Below are positions 1-7,718 of a DNA stretch of 64,000 bases, in pieces (position 1 is the first letter of the stretch; each line of letters opens with the position of its first letter). The DNA comes from DASSUW01 sp963844205. Lineage in GTDB: Bacteria; Actinomycetota; Thermoleophilia; Solirubrobacterales; Solirubrobacteraceae. The stretch lies in assembly GCA_963844205.1 (NCBI GenBank), contig CAWJNK010000001.1, forward strand, positions 1,984,001 to 2,048,000. The letters run 5' to 3'. The notes under the pieces are model-generated. The model worked only from the letters and a program-made list of their open reading frames with translations, had not been told where the DNA came from and searched no databases. The position numbers and the translations under genes were made by a program.

Positions 1-280
1 CGTTCTGGGACAGCCCGTCGTCGCTCACCGTCCACTCGCCGGCGCGATACGCGAGCTCGGCGTGCACGCGCGACATCTCGGGGTCCCACGGGACCGAGAT
101 GTCCGCTTCCTCGCGCCGGCCGAGCGTGAGGCCGCCCTCCGACCGCCGCGCCAGCGAGCAGATCAGCTGGCGGCCCTCGTCGTCGCGATAGACCAGGAAC
201 GGGTCGCCGATCCGCTCGGCGGCCCGGCGCGCCTCGAGCTCCTCCTGTGTGGGCTTACCAAGGGTGAGCGGTGACTCCAC
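1..280 (-). CDS. FHA-domain protein, C-terminus cut off by the window edge
   Basis: About 93 residues are visible from a GTG at 280. The stretch LTLGRREEADISVPWD, then SRVHAEL and later LSQN, is the core of a forkhead-associated domain: the GR, SRxH and N positions bind phosphothreonine in known FHA proteins. The protein runs off the left edge, so its length and any further domains are unknown. It starts 22 bp after the BI-1-like gene on the same strand and may be co-transcribed with it. FHA proteins usually recognise partners phosphorylated by Ser/Thr kinases; no kinase is visible here. The start is inferred, as an ATG is not available nearby. Confidence 0.75.
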   Translation of the reverse strand, partial: MESPLTLGKPTQEELEARRAAERIGDPFLVYRDDEGRQLICSLARRSEGGLTLGRREEADISVPWDPEMSRVHAELAYRAGEWTVSDDGLSQN

Positions 281-301
281 CGCCCGAGCGTACCGAACCA
301 C

Positions 302-967
302 TCAGTCCGAGGAGAAGATGTTCAGGAGCGAGATGAAGATGTTGACGATCGAGACGAAGATGCCGGTCGCGAGCCAGATCGCGTCGCGCTCGGTCCCGTG
401 CTTGCGCAGGAAGTTGAAGTCGACCACGATCAACAGCGCCGACAGCGCGTAGATCCCGAGGCTGACGAGCGGGCTGATGGTGCCGCCGAAGAGCGTCCAC
501 AGGATCGTCCCGCAGCAGAGCGCGAAGACGACCAGCGACAGCGGCCGCATCCACGGCGCGAGGTCCTTCGAGAGGACGAATCCGAGCGCGCCGGCGCCGA
601 GCACCGTCGCTGCCGTGCCGGCGAACGCCTGCGTCAGCGCGTCGGTCTCGACGGACGCGAAGTAGGCGATCACCGGACCGAGGCCGATGCCGATCGCGAG
701 CGCCGTCGCGAACAGCCAGAACATCGCGAAGGCGCCGACGCGGAAGCGCTCCCCCGCGAACGACGAGACGAGCAGCATGCCGAAGCCCGCGAACGAGAAC
801 GCGCGTGCTGTGCCGAGCGACAGCTCCTTCCCGATCAGCGTGCCGACAGCACAGAAGGCCAGCGCGATGGCGACCAGGAACAGCACCTGGCCCATCAGCT
901 GGGCGGTGGAGATGGCGCGCGGGGCGACGCCCTCGCGATAGGTCGCGGCGGTGCTCGTCTCGGACAT
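302..967 (-). CDS. Bax inhibitor-1/YccA-family membrane protein
   Basis: The product of about 221 residues is almost entirely hydrophobic, with about seven membrane segments, and ends in a short polar tail. Length and pattern fit the bacterial BI-1/YccA (TMBIM) family, integral inner-membrane proteins linked to ion leak or to control of membrane proteolysis. The start is placed at the ATG giving MSETSTAAT; the only in-frame codon further upstream is a TTG. It lies between the thiolase gene upstream and the FHA gene downstream on the same strand. The precise substrate cannot be read from sequence. Confidence 0.85.
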   Translation of the reverse strand: MSETSTAATYREGVAPRAISTAQLMGQVLFLVAIALAFCAVGTLIGKELSLGTARAFSFAGFGMLLVSSFAGERFRVGAFAMFWLFATALAIGIGLGPVIAYFASVETDALTQAFAGTAATVLGAGALGFVLSKDLAPWMRPLSLVVFALCCGTILWTLFGGTISPLVSLGIYALSALLIVVDFNFLRKHGTERDAIWLATGIFVSIVNIFISLLNIFSSD

Positions 968-1000
968 GGCGCGCAATGTACCCCTGAAAGGGGCTTACCA

Positions 1001-2170
1001 TTACACCTTCTGGACGAGCGTCCCGGTGCCGAGGCCGCCGCCGCAGCACATGGTCACGAGGCCGACCTCCTTGTCGGTCCGCTCGAGCTCGTGGAGCAGG
1101 GTCGTGAGCAGCCGCGCGCCCGTCGATCCGAGCGGGTGCCCGAGCGCCATCGCGCCGCCGTTGACGTTCACGCGGTCCATGTCCGGCTCGAGCTCCCGCT
1201 GCCACGCGAGGACGACCGGCGCGAACGCCTCGTTGATCTCGACGAGGTCGATGTCGCCCATCGTCATGCCGTTGCGCTCGAGCAGCTTCCGCGTCGCCGG
1301 GATGGGGCCGGTGAGCATCATCACCGGGTCGACGCCGACGGTCGTCTGGTCGACGATCCGGGCGCGCGGCGCAACGCCGAGCTCGGCGGCCTTGTCGGCG
1401 CTCATGAGCAGGAGCGCGGCCGCGCCGTCGGAGATCTGGGACGAGTTGCCGGCCGTGACCTTGCCGTCCGGCCTGAAGGCGGGCTTGAGGCCCGCCAGGG
1501 CCTCAAGGCTCGTGTCGGGCCGGATGCCCTGGTCGGAGACGTAGGTCGAGCCGTTGATCGCGAACGGGATCGTCTCGCGCTCGAAGCGGCCCTCCTCGGT
1601 GGCGCGCGCGGCGAGCTGGTGCGAGCGCAGCGCGAACTCGTCCATCTCCGACCGCGGGATCTCCCACTGGTCCGCGATCATCTCGGCCGAGATGCCCTGC
1701 GGCACAAGGTTGTAGCGCTCGAGCAGCTCCGGCGGCCACGGCGAGCCGACGTCGTCGACCCACTTGAATCCGACGCCCATCGGGATGTGGCCCATGTGCT
1801 CGACCCCGCCGCCGATCACGACGTCGTGCACGCCCGCGGCGATCAGCGCGGCGCCGAAGTTGACGGCCTGCTGCGCCGAGCCGCACTGGCGGTCGACGGT
1901 GGTGGCCGGCGTCTCGACCGGCAGGCCGGCCTGGAGCCAGGCGTTGCGGCCGACGTTGAACATCTGCTCGCCGTACTGCTGCACGCAGCCGCAGATCACG
2001 TCCTCGACGGTCTCCGCGGGGATGCCGGCCCGCTCGATCAGCTCGGTGTAGGTCTTGCCGAGCAGCTCGTTCGGATGCGTGTCCTTGTAGTAGCCCTTCT
2101 CCGGGTGACCGCGCCCGATCGGGGTGCGCACCGCCTCGACGATGACCACTTCGCGGCCGTTGGCGTTCAT
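1001..2170 (-). CDS. Acetyl-CoA acetyltransferase / 3-ketoacyl-CoA thiolase
   Basis: Thiolase of 389 residues. It shows the acyl-binding cysteine in DRQCGSAQQA, the catalytic histidine in GGAMALGHPLGSTG and the second cysteine in CCGGGLGTG, so it should be active. The enzyme cleaves 3-ketoacyl-CoA with CoA, or condenses two acetyl-CoA, in the cytoplasm. The ATG at 2170 is preferred because GGAGG sits 8 nt upstream; a GTG 15 nt earlier would contain that site. It is divergent from a 3-hydroxyacyl-CoA dehydrogenase across a TetR-like operator, which suggests joint control of a beta-oxidation or butanoate-type pathway. Chain-length preference cannot be told. Confidence 0.93.
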   Translation of the reverse strand: MNANGREVVIVEAVRTPIGRGHPEKGYYKDTHPNELLGKTYTELIERAGIPAETVEDVICGCVQQYGEQMFNVGRNAWLQAGLPVETPATTVDRQCGSAQQAVNFGAALIAAGVHDVVIGGGVEHMGHIPMGVGFKWVDDVGSPWPPELLERYNLVPQGISAEMIADQWEIPRSEMDEFALRSHQLAARATEEGRFERETIPFAINGSTYVSDQGIRPDTSLEALAGLKPAFRPDGKVTAGNSSQISDGAAALLLMSADKAAELGVAPRARIVDQTTVGVDPVMMLTGPIPATRKLLERNGMTMGDIDLVEINEAFAPVVLAWQRELEPDMDRVNVNGGAMALGHPLGSTGARLLTTLLHELERTDKEVGLVTMCCGGGLGTGTLVQKV

Positions 2171-2231
2171 TCTCGGAGCCTCCACGTTTGACCGGCGCGC
2201 GAGGGCGCGCCACGGCGTAGTGTAAGCCCAT

Positions 2232-2245
2232 TGACTGACCAGTCA
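2232..2245. promoter_or_regulatory. TetR-type operator in the thiolase / hydroxyacyl-CoA dehydrogenase divergent promoter
   Basis: TGACTG-AC-CAGTCA is a perfect 6-bp inverted repeat with a 2-bp spacer, in the 94-bp gap between the two divergent starts. It resembles operators of TetR-family fatty-acid regulators such as FadR of Bacillus (TGAATGA..TCATTCA type). One site between both genes could repress both. The cognate regulator is not adjacent. Confidence 0.6.
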
Positions 2246-2264
2246 GCCAACGCGGGAGCGACCA

Positions 2265-3074
2265 GTGTCTGAGCGAGTCGGGATCGCCGGAAGCGGAGCC
2301 ATCGCATGCGGCCTCGCCGCCGTCGCCGCCCTGCGCGGCGACGTGGTGGTATGGGCCCGCTCCGACGGCTCGGCCGAGAAGGCGGACCGCAAGGTCCGGG
2401 CGCTGTGCGAGAAGGCCGGGGCGCACGTCAACGGCAACGTGCGGATCACGTGCGACAGCGCGGATCTGGCCGCCGCGAGCTTCGTCGTCGAGGCGATCGT
2501 CGAGGACCCCGCGGCGAAAGCGGCGCTGATGGGCGAGCTCGGCGGGCGCCTGGCGCCCGACGCGATCCTCGCCACCACGACCTCGTCGCTCTCGATCGCC
2601 GAGCTCGCGGACGCGTCCGGGCGGCCGGACCGCTTCCTCGGGCTGCACGTCTTCAACCCGGTGCCGAAGATGGACCTGGTCGAGCTCGCATTCCCCGCCG
2701 CGGCAAGCGAGCAGACGCGCGCGCGCGCGTACGCGCTGTGCGAGGCGCTCGGCAAGACCGCCGTCGAGGTGCCCGACACCGCGGGCTTCGTCGTCAACCG
2801 GCTGCTGTTCCCGTACCTCTTCGAGGCCGTCCGGCTGATGGAGCGGACCGGACTGGACGCCGAGGCGATCGACACCTGCATGCGCCTCGGCGCCGGCCAC
2901 CCGCTCGGGCCGCTGGCGCTGCTCGACCTCGTGGGGCTCGACGTCTCGGCCGCGATCGGCCGCACGATCGGCGCCGACGTCCCCGAGCGGGTCGAGCGGA
3001 TGATCGCCGACGGCGCGCTGGGCCGGAAGGCCGGCCGCGGTTTCTACGTGTACGCGCCGCCGGCAAATGTTTAG
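2265..3074 (+). CDS. 3-hydroxyacyl-CoA dehydrogenase (HbdA/PaaH type)
   Basis: Protein of 269 residues. The N-terminal Rossmann fold begins GIAGSGAIACG. The motif GLHVFNPVPKMDLVEL carries the catalytic histidine region, and the C-terminal domain contains VVNRLLFPYL and GLGRKAGRGFYVY-like residues. It oxidises L-3-hydroxyacyl-CoA to 3-ketoacyl-CoA with NAD(P), the step before the divergent thiolase. It is slightly short of the usual 280-285 residues but no core element is missing. The start is GTG with a purine-rich GGGAG upstream. A terminator hairpin follows at 3151. Confidence 0.9.
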   Translation: MSERVGIAGSGAIACGLAAVAALRGDVVVWARSDGSAEKADRKVRALCEKAGAHVNGNVRITCDSADLAAASFVVEAIVEDPAAKAALMGELGGRLAPDAILATTTSSLSIAELADASGRPDRFLGLHVFNPVPKMDLVELAFPAAASEQTRARAYALCEALGKTAVEVPDTAGFVVNRLLFPYLFEAVRLMERTGLDAEAIDTCMRLGAGHPLGPLALLDLVGLDVSAAIGRTIGADVPERVERMIADGALGRKAGRGFYVYAPPANV

Positions 3075-3150
3075 TTCATATTGAGAGAAGGTTGGGATAT
3101 TGCCGGTGCGACGAACGTACCCTCATCGCACCCCTCCTCCAGAAACACTT

Positions 3151-3190
3151 GAGCCCGGCTCGCTCCCCTGAGCCGGGCTCTTGTGTTCTC
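3151..3190 (+). terminator. Hairpin terminator after the hydroxyacyl-CoA dehydrogenase gene
   Basis: GAGCCCGGCTC and GAGCCGGGCTC form a perfect 11-bp stem around an 8-nt loop, followed by TTGTGTTCTC, a weak U-rich tract. It lies 77 bp after the stop codon on the same strand. Confidence 0.75.
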
Positions 3191-3300
3191 TCGGTCGATC
3201 CTCCCCAGGATCTCCCTCTCTCCTCCTCAACCGCCAAGGCGGTCCAGTCGGTTGCCGGGCAAGGTAGCGCGTCCGAGGCCTTTGTGCAATTCCGCGCTAA

Positions 3301-3315
3301 GTTTCGATTCGAAAC
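3301..3315. promoter_or_regulatory. 15-bp palindrome upstream of the DUF1707-FHA gene
   Basis: GTTTCGATTCGAAAC is a perfect 7-bp inverted repeat around one base, 31 bp before the next gene. It may be an operator. The rest of the gap 3075-3345 holds only the terminator; I see no other gene or clear promoter there. Confidence 0.35.
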
Positions 3316-3345
3316 CCTCGTCCACCAGATAGGGTTGGCGCGCCC

Positions 3346-3810
3346 GTGCGCCCCTCGCTCGAGACCCGCGAGGAGACGATCGCCCAGCTGCGACGGGGGT
3401 ATCTCGCGGGTCGCCTCGGGACCGACACCTTCTCGCGCCGCGTGGATGAGGCCATGCACACCTCGAGGCGCGACGACCTCCGAGGCCTGACCGCCGATCT
3501 CCCTGCGCCCCAGCCCGCGCGCCTCGCCCGGCTGCGCTCGTGGTTCGGGCCCCGCTCGCTCGGCCTGCCGCCCGCCGGCGAGCTCCTCCACGGCCGCCTC
3601 GTGATCGGCCGCTCCAGCGGCTGCGAGCTCGTCCTCGGCGACGACACCGTCTCGCGCCGGCACGCCGAGCTGTTCGTCGAGGAGGGCCGCTGGCTGTTGC
3701 GCGACCTCGCGTCCGCGAACGGGACGTGGGTCAACGGCCGGCGGATCGTCGAGGCCGAGGTGCGGCCCGGCGACGTCCTCCACTTGGGCGGCTGCCGGCT
3801 ACGCCTGTAG
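3346..3810 (+). CDS. DUF1707 plus FHA-domain protein
   Basis: Protein of 154 residues. Residues 1-55 (LETREETIAQLRRGYLAGRLGTDTF) match the DUF1707/SHOCT-like helical module common in actinobacteria. A linker follows, then an FHA domain with VIGRSSGCELVLGDDTVSRRHAEL and later NGTWVNG. All phosphothreonine-binding positions (R, S, R, H, N) are present. It is soluble, with no membrane segment. It probably reads a phosphorylated partner of a Ser/Thr kinase encoded elsewhere. The start is GTG. Its end overlaps the convergent gene at 3799 by 12 bp. Confidence 0.82.
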   Translation: MRPSLETREETIAQLRRGYLAGRLGTDTFSRRVDEAMHTSRRDDLRGLTADLPAPQPARLARLRSWFGPRSLGLPPAGELLHGRLVIGRSSGCELVLGDDTVSRRHAELFVEEGRWLLRDLASANGTWVNGRRIVEAEVRPGDVLHLGGCRLRL

Positions 3811-4350
3811 GCGCCGCAGCGTCGCCTCAGTCGCGATCGTCTCGCGCGCCTCGGGCTCGCGCGCGCAGACCTCGACGATCGACTGCAGCAGGTTCCGGTC
3901 GACGGCGAGGTGGTTCAGCGGCACGTTGACGTCGCCCGCGCCGAGCTTGCGGTTCGCACGCGCGAGCAGGCGCGAGCCGAGGCTGCGGTGCACGGTCTCG
4001 GGCCGCGCGACGTGGATCGCGAGCACGGACTGCCCATTGCTCTGCCAGCGGTCCACGCGCACCACCTCGTCCCAGAGGACCTCCCGCCCGCGCGCACCGG
4101 CGTCCCAGCGCAGCCACTCGGGCGTCAGGACGAGCTGCGACGGGCCGCGGACGATCTGCACGAGGCCGACGACCAGGAACGTCCCGAACGTGACGACGCT
4201 GAGCGCGCCGACGATCCGCACGAACAGCGAGCCGAACGCGAGCATCAGCGCGCCGACCGCCACGAAGCCGAGCGCGCCGCCGACGAGGAACGCGCGGCGC
4301 ATCGAGCCGATGCGGACGATGAGCGCGCCGCCCTCGAGGCGCGCGCTCAC
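3799..4350 (-). CDS. Two-helix membrane protein with a PH-like cytoplasmic domain
   Basis: Protein of 183 residues. After a short N-terminus, two membrane helices (GGALGFVAVGALMLAFGS and the following VVTFGTFLVVGLVQI segment) lead into a soluble domain with SQLVLTPEWLRWDAGARGREVLW. This arrangement resembles the STM3941/bPH-like families of unknown function. The GTG start overlaps the stop of the upstream CNNM gene by four bases (GTGA), so the two are translationally coupled. The function is unknown; it may assist the CNNM protein. Confidence 0.72.
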   Translation of the reverse strand: MSARLEGGALIVRIGSMRRAFLVGGALGFVAVGALMLAFGSLFVRIVGALSVVTFGTFLVVGLVQIVRGPSQLVLTPEWLRWDAGARGREVLWDEVVRVDRWQSNGQSVLAIHVARPETVHRSLGSRLLARANRKLGAGDVNVPLNHLAVDRNLLQSIVEVCAREPEARETIATEATLRRLQA

Positions 4351-5648
4351 GCCACGCCGCGGCGCTCGCGGATCCGGACCGCCTCGATGCGGTTCTCGCG
4401 GACCGACTCGACGCGGATCGAGTAGCCGTTGTGCGTCACCGTGTCGCCGCGCTTCGGGAGCCGGCCGAGCTCGCCGAACACGAAGCCGCCGACCGAGTTG
4501 TACGCGTCCGTGTCGACCGGCAGCTCGAGCCCGTAGTCGACCAGGTCGGTGATGGCGACGTGCCCGCGGACGAACCAGTCGCCGTTCGCCAGCCGCCGGA
4601 CGGCGCCGCCGAGCGGGTCGGTCTCGTCGTCGATCTCGCCGACGACCTCCTCGATGATGTCCTCGACGGTCACGATCCCGGCCGTCCGCCCGTACTCGTC
4701 GATCACGACCGCCAGCGAGCTCCGCTGGCGCTGGAGGTCGGCGAGCAGGTCGTCGAGCGGCTTGGTCTCCGGCACGATCGGCGCTTCGCGCACGAGCTCG
4801 TCGATCCGCCCCTCCGGCCCCTCGGTGAGCAGGAGCTGGGCGAGCGCGTTCGCGTGCACGATCCCTTTCACGCGGTCGTGGTTGTCGTCCTCGGTCACCA
4901 CCAGCCGCGTGTGGCCGGAGGAGACGCACCGCCGCAACGCGGTCTCGACGTTCTCGGAGAGGTCGACGGTGACGATCGCGGGCGCAGGCGTCATCACCTG
5001 GCGGGCCTGCTGCTCGTGCAGGTGGAAGACGCCGGTGAGCATGCTCGCCTCGCCCGGGTCGAGCTGGCCGCCGGTCAGCGACTGCGCGATCAGCACCTTG
5101 AGCTCCTCCGGCGAGCCGCCCTCCTCGTACTCGTTCGTCGCGCGGATGCCGACGAGCCGCAGCAGCCCGTTCGACGCCGCGTTGAGCACGTGGATGAACG
5201 GGCTGAAGACCTGCGTGAACACGTACAGCGGGCGGGCGATCCAGCGCGCCACGTTCTCGGCGCGGTTGATCGCGTAGATCTTCGGGACCTGCTCGCCGAT
5301 CGTGATGTGGAGCGTGGTCGTGATCAGGTACGCGAGCGCCAGCGAGATCGCCAGCGAGACCCCGTGCGGGATCTCCTCGCCGAACATGTCCTCGAAGAGG
5401 TCGGCGACGGCCGGCTCGCCCAGGAAACCGATGCCCAGCGAGGTGAACGTGATGCCGAGCTGGCAGGCGGCGAGGTAGCGCGACAGCTCGTCGAGCTGGC
5501 GCAGCACGAGCCGCGCCCCGCGCTTGCCCTCCTCGGCCTGCTCCTCGATCCTCGAGCGCCGCACGCGCACGAGCGCGAACTCGGCGGCCACGAAGAACCC
5601 GTTCAAGAGGACCAGAACGAGGACGGCCAGCAGCAGCAGGACGGTCAT
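4347..5648 (-). CDS. CNNM/CorC (hemolysin C)-family transporter-like protein
   Basis: Protein of 433 residues with the standard order: an N-terminal DUF21/CNNM membrane domain (about residues 1-190, starting with LLLLAVLVLVLLNGFFVAAE), a CBS-domain pair (about 205-330), and a C-terminal CorC_HlyC domain with DWFVRGHVAITDLVDYG. Family members take part in magnesium or cobalt export and resistance; older names call them hemolysins. It is an integral membrane protein with cytoplasmic CBS domains. It is full length and coupled by GTGA to the small membrane gene downstream. Confidence 0.9.
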   Translation of the reverse strand: MTVLLLLAVLVLVLLNGFFVAAEFALVRVRRSRIEEQAEEGKRGARLVLRQLDELSRYLAACQLGITFTSLGIGFLGEPAVADLFEDMFGEEIPHGVSLAISLALAYLITTTLHITIGEQVPKIYAINRAENVARWIARPLYVFTQVFSPFIHVLNAASNGLLRLVGIRATNEYEEGGSPEELKVLIAQSLTGGQLDPGEASMLTGVFHLHEQQARQVMTPAPAIVTVDLSENVETALRRCVSSGHTRLVVTEDDNHDRVKGIVHANALAQLLLTEGPEGRIDELVREAPIVPETKPLDDLLADLQRQRSSLAVVIDEYGRTAGIVTVEDIIEEVVGEIDDETDPLGGAVRRLANGDWFVRGHVAITDLVDYGLELPVDTDAYNSVGGFVFGELGRLPKRGDTVTHNGYSIRVESVRENRIEAVRIRERRGVA

Positions 5649-5737
5649 CGGCGGTCCGCCTGGCGCGCGCGGTGCGCGCCGCTACTTCGGTAGCTGTCGT
5701 CGTCGTTCATCAGGCGACGCGGCACATGGTACCCACG

Positions 5738-5970
5738 TCAGAGGGCGTCGATGCGGCGGGCCATGTCGTGGTCGTTCTCGGTCAGCTTCCCGGCCGAGTG
5801 CGTGGTGAGCGTCAGACGCACCTGGTTCCATCCGTGGACGAGGATGTCGGGGTGGTGGTTGACTTCCTCCGCGAGGTCGGCCACGCGGTTCACGTAGCCA
5901 TCGCCTCCGCGAAGTCCTTGAACTTCAGATCGCGGACGAGCGCCTCGCCCTCCTGCCTCCACTCGCTCAT
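5738..5970 (-). pseudogene. 4a-hydroxytetrahydrobiopterin dehydratase (PCD/DCoH), frameshifted
   Basis: The N-terminal part reads MSEWRQEGEALVRDLKFKDF then AEAMAT and a stop, from an ATG at 5970 with AGGAG just upstream. The rest (YVNRVADLAEEVNHHPDIL..., THSAGKLTENDHDMARRID) continues in another frame from about 5900. Joining them needs one extra base in GCGATGGCTACGTG near 5898, and would give an intact protein of about 77 residues with the HHPD and T..H motifs of the family. Either a recent single-base deletion or a sequencing error is likely. The enzyme recycles pterin cofactor. It is divergent from the gene at 5984, 13 bp apart. Confidence 0.8.
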
Positions 5971-5983
5971 ATCCTCTCCTGCC

Positions 5984-6877
5984 ATGCGGATCGTCTCGCT
6001 CGTGCCGTCGGCCACCGAGATGCTGTTCGCCCTCGGCGTCGGGGACGAGGTTACCGCCGTGACCCACGAGTGCGACCACCCGCCGGAGGCGCTCGACCTG
6101 CCCAAGGTCACGCGCGACGTGATCGGCCCCGGCCTCCCGCCGGACGAGATCGACCGGGCCGTTCGCACCCTGACCGAGCAGGGCCGCTCGATCTACGAGC
6201 TGAACGAGGACGCCCTGAGCCGCCTGCAGCCGGACCTGATCGTGACCCAGGCGCTGTGCGACGTCTGCGCCGTCTCCTACGAGGACGTCCGGGCGATCGC
6301 CGAGCGGCTCGACTCTCAGCCGCAAGTGCTCGCGCTCGACCCCCACACGCTCGGGGAGATGCTCGGCGACGTCCGGACGCTCGCCCAGGCGACCGACACC
6401 AAGGATGCGGGCGTGGACCTCGTGCACGACGCCGCCTCGCGGATCGACCGCGTCCGGCTCGCGGTGCGCGCCGCCGAGCCGGTGCCGGTCGCCGCCCTCG
6501 AGTGGCTCGACCCCGTGTTCGTCGCCGGCCACTGGACGCCGCAGATGATCGAGTACGCGGGCGGCGTCGACGTGCTCGGCCTGCCGGGCGAGCGCTCGGA
6601 GGAGCGCGGCTGGGACGAGGTGCGCGCCGCCGCGCCCGAGGTGGTGGTCGTGATGCCCTGCGGCTACGACGCCGACCGCGCGCTCGAGGAGGCCGAGACC
6701 TTCGCCGACGAGCTCGCCTCGCTCGGCGCCCGCCGGATCGTGGCCGTCGACGCCGCCGGGCTCTTCTCCCGCCCCGGCCCGCGGCTCGTCGAGGGCCTCG
6801 AGCTGCTCGGCCACATCCTGCACCCGGACCGGCTGCCGGAAGCCCCGGCGCCGGTCCATGAAGTCATCCTGAGCTGA
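5984..6877 (+). CDS. Cobalamin-binding / periplasmic-binding-fold protein (BtuF-like, no signal peptide)
   Basis: Protein of 297 residues starting MRIVSLVPSATEMLFALG, the hallmark of the BtuF/FepB periplasmic-binding fold of COG0614, and containing DLIVTQALCDVCAVSYEDV and HWTPQMIEYAGG. It has no signal peptide or lipobox, and no ABC permease or ATPase is nearby, so it is probably one of the orphan cytoplasmic cobalamin-binding proteins. The earlier in-frame region upstream of 5984 lacks family similarity. The 3' end overlaps the convergent rhomboid gene by 14 bp. Confidence 0.85.
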   Translation: MRIVSLVPSATEMLFALGVGDEVTAVTHECDHPPEALDLPKVTRDVIGPGLPPDEIDRAVRTLTEQGRSIYELNEDALSRLQPDLIVTQALCDVCAVSYEDVRAIAERLDSQPQVLALDPHTLGEMLGDVRTLAQATDTKDAGVDLVHDAASRIDRVRLAVRAAEPVPVAALEWLDPVFVAGHWTPQMIEYAGGVDVLGLPGERSEERGWDEVRAAAPEVVVVMPCGYDADRALEEAETFADELASLGARRIVAVDAAGLFSRPGPRLVEGLELLGHILHPDRLPEAPAPVHEVILS

Positions 6878-7691
6878 CCGCGATCGCGCCGATCACCGAA
6901 ACGGCGCCGACGACCGTGCAGGCGAGCACGGGCAGGAGGTCGCCGCGTCGCAGAGCGCCGAGGCGGTCGATGGCCAGCGCCGCGACAGCGCCGCCGATCA
7001 GGCCGCCGACGTGGGCGCCGATCGAGATGTTCAGGCCCGGGAACACGAACGGCAGCGCGAGGTTGAGCAGGATCACCGGCCCCAGGCCCGAGCGCCACGG
7101 GTCGATGCCGCGCGCCCGCTGGAACACGAACGCCGCCGCCATCAGCCCGAACACCGCGCCCGACGCGCCGTAGGTGAGGTTGTTGGGCGCGGCCACCAGC
7201 GCGCCGAACGACCCGGCCAGCAGCGAGGCGACGTAGAGCGCGGCGAAGCGCAAGTGCCCGAGCACCGGCTCGAGCATCGTCCCCAGCCAGTACAGGATGT
7301 ACATGTTGAACGCGATGTGCAGGGGGTTCGCCGGGTCGTGCAGGAACGCGCCCGTGATCAGCCGCCAGTACTCGCCGTGCGCGACGCCGATCTGGTCGCC
7401 GTTCGTGAGCGTCCCCGAGCCGATCGTGCCGAGGTCGAGGTAGACGCCCTGGCTGCTCCCGCTCCGGAACGTGCCGATATAGAGCAGCACGCAGATCCCG
7501 ATCAGCACGTACGTCACGGTCGGCTGCGCGTAGACGTTGCGCATCGTCCGGACCGGCGTCTTCTGCCGCGAGCACTCCGGGCAGCGCATGCCGACCGGCG
7601 TCGCGGTCATGCAGTCGGGGCAGATCGGGTTGCCGCAATTCGAGCAGGAGACGCCCGTCTCGCGGCCGGGGTGGCGGTAGCAGACGGCCAT
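6864..7691 (-). CDS. Rhomboid-family intramembrane serine protease with an N-terminal zinc ribbon
   Basis: Protein of 275 residues. The first 45 residues carry paired cysteines (CYRHPGRETGVSCSNCGNPIC, CPEC), a B-box-like zinc-binding segment. About six to seven membrane helices follow. The catalytic serine is in GASGAVFG and the catalytic histidine in GAHVGGLIGG; HIAFNMYIL matches the conserved helix-2 motif. It should cleave membrane proteins within the bilayer. The arrangement is typical of actinobacterial rhomboids. Substrates are unknown. Confidence 0.9.
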   Translation of the reverse strand: MAVCYRHPGRETGVSCSNCGNPICPDCMTATPVGMRCPECSRQKTPVRTMRNVYAQPTVTYVLIGICVLLYIGTFRSGSSQGVYLDLGTIGSGTLTNGDQIGVAHGEYWRLITGAFLHDPANPLHIAFNMYILYWLGTMLEPVLGHLRFAALYVASLLAGSFGALVAAPNNLTYGASGAVFGLMAAAFVFQRARGIDPWRSGLGPVILLNLALPFVFPGLNISIGAHVGGLIGGAVAALAIDRLGALRRGDLLPVLACTVVGAVSVIGAIAVSSG

Positions 7692-7718
7692 CTCGGCGTG
7701 ACGCTAGCAGCGGCGTCT

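Noticed and set aside
398..2191. Long plus-strand frames over BI-1 and thiolase
   Set aside because: Low-complexity antisense frames typical of high GC; the minus-strand proteins have clear motifs.
3272..3300. TTGTGCAATTCC at 3282 as another repeat copy
   Set aside because: Resembles a half-site of copies A and B, but no family termini lie near it.
3799..4929. 376-residue frame on the minus strand
   Set aside because: Its first half is an out-of-frame shadow of the CNNM gene; only the part after 4350 is the real membrane protein.
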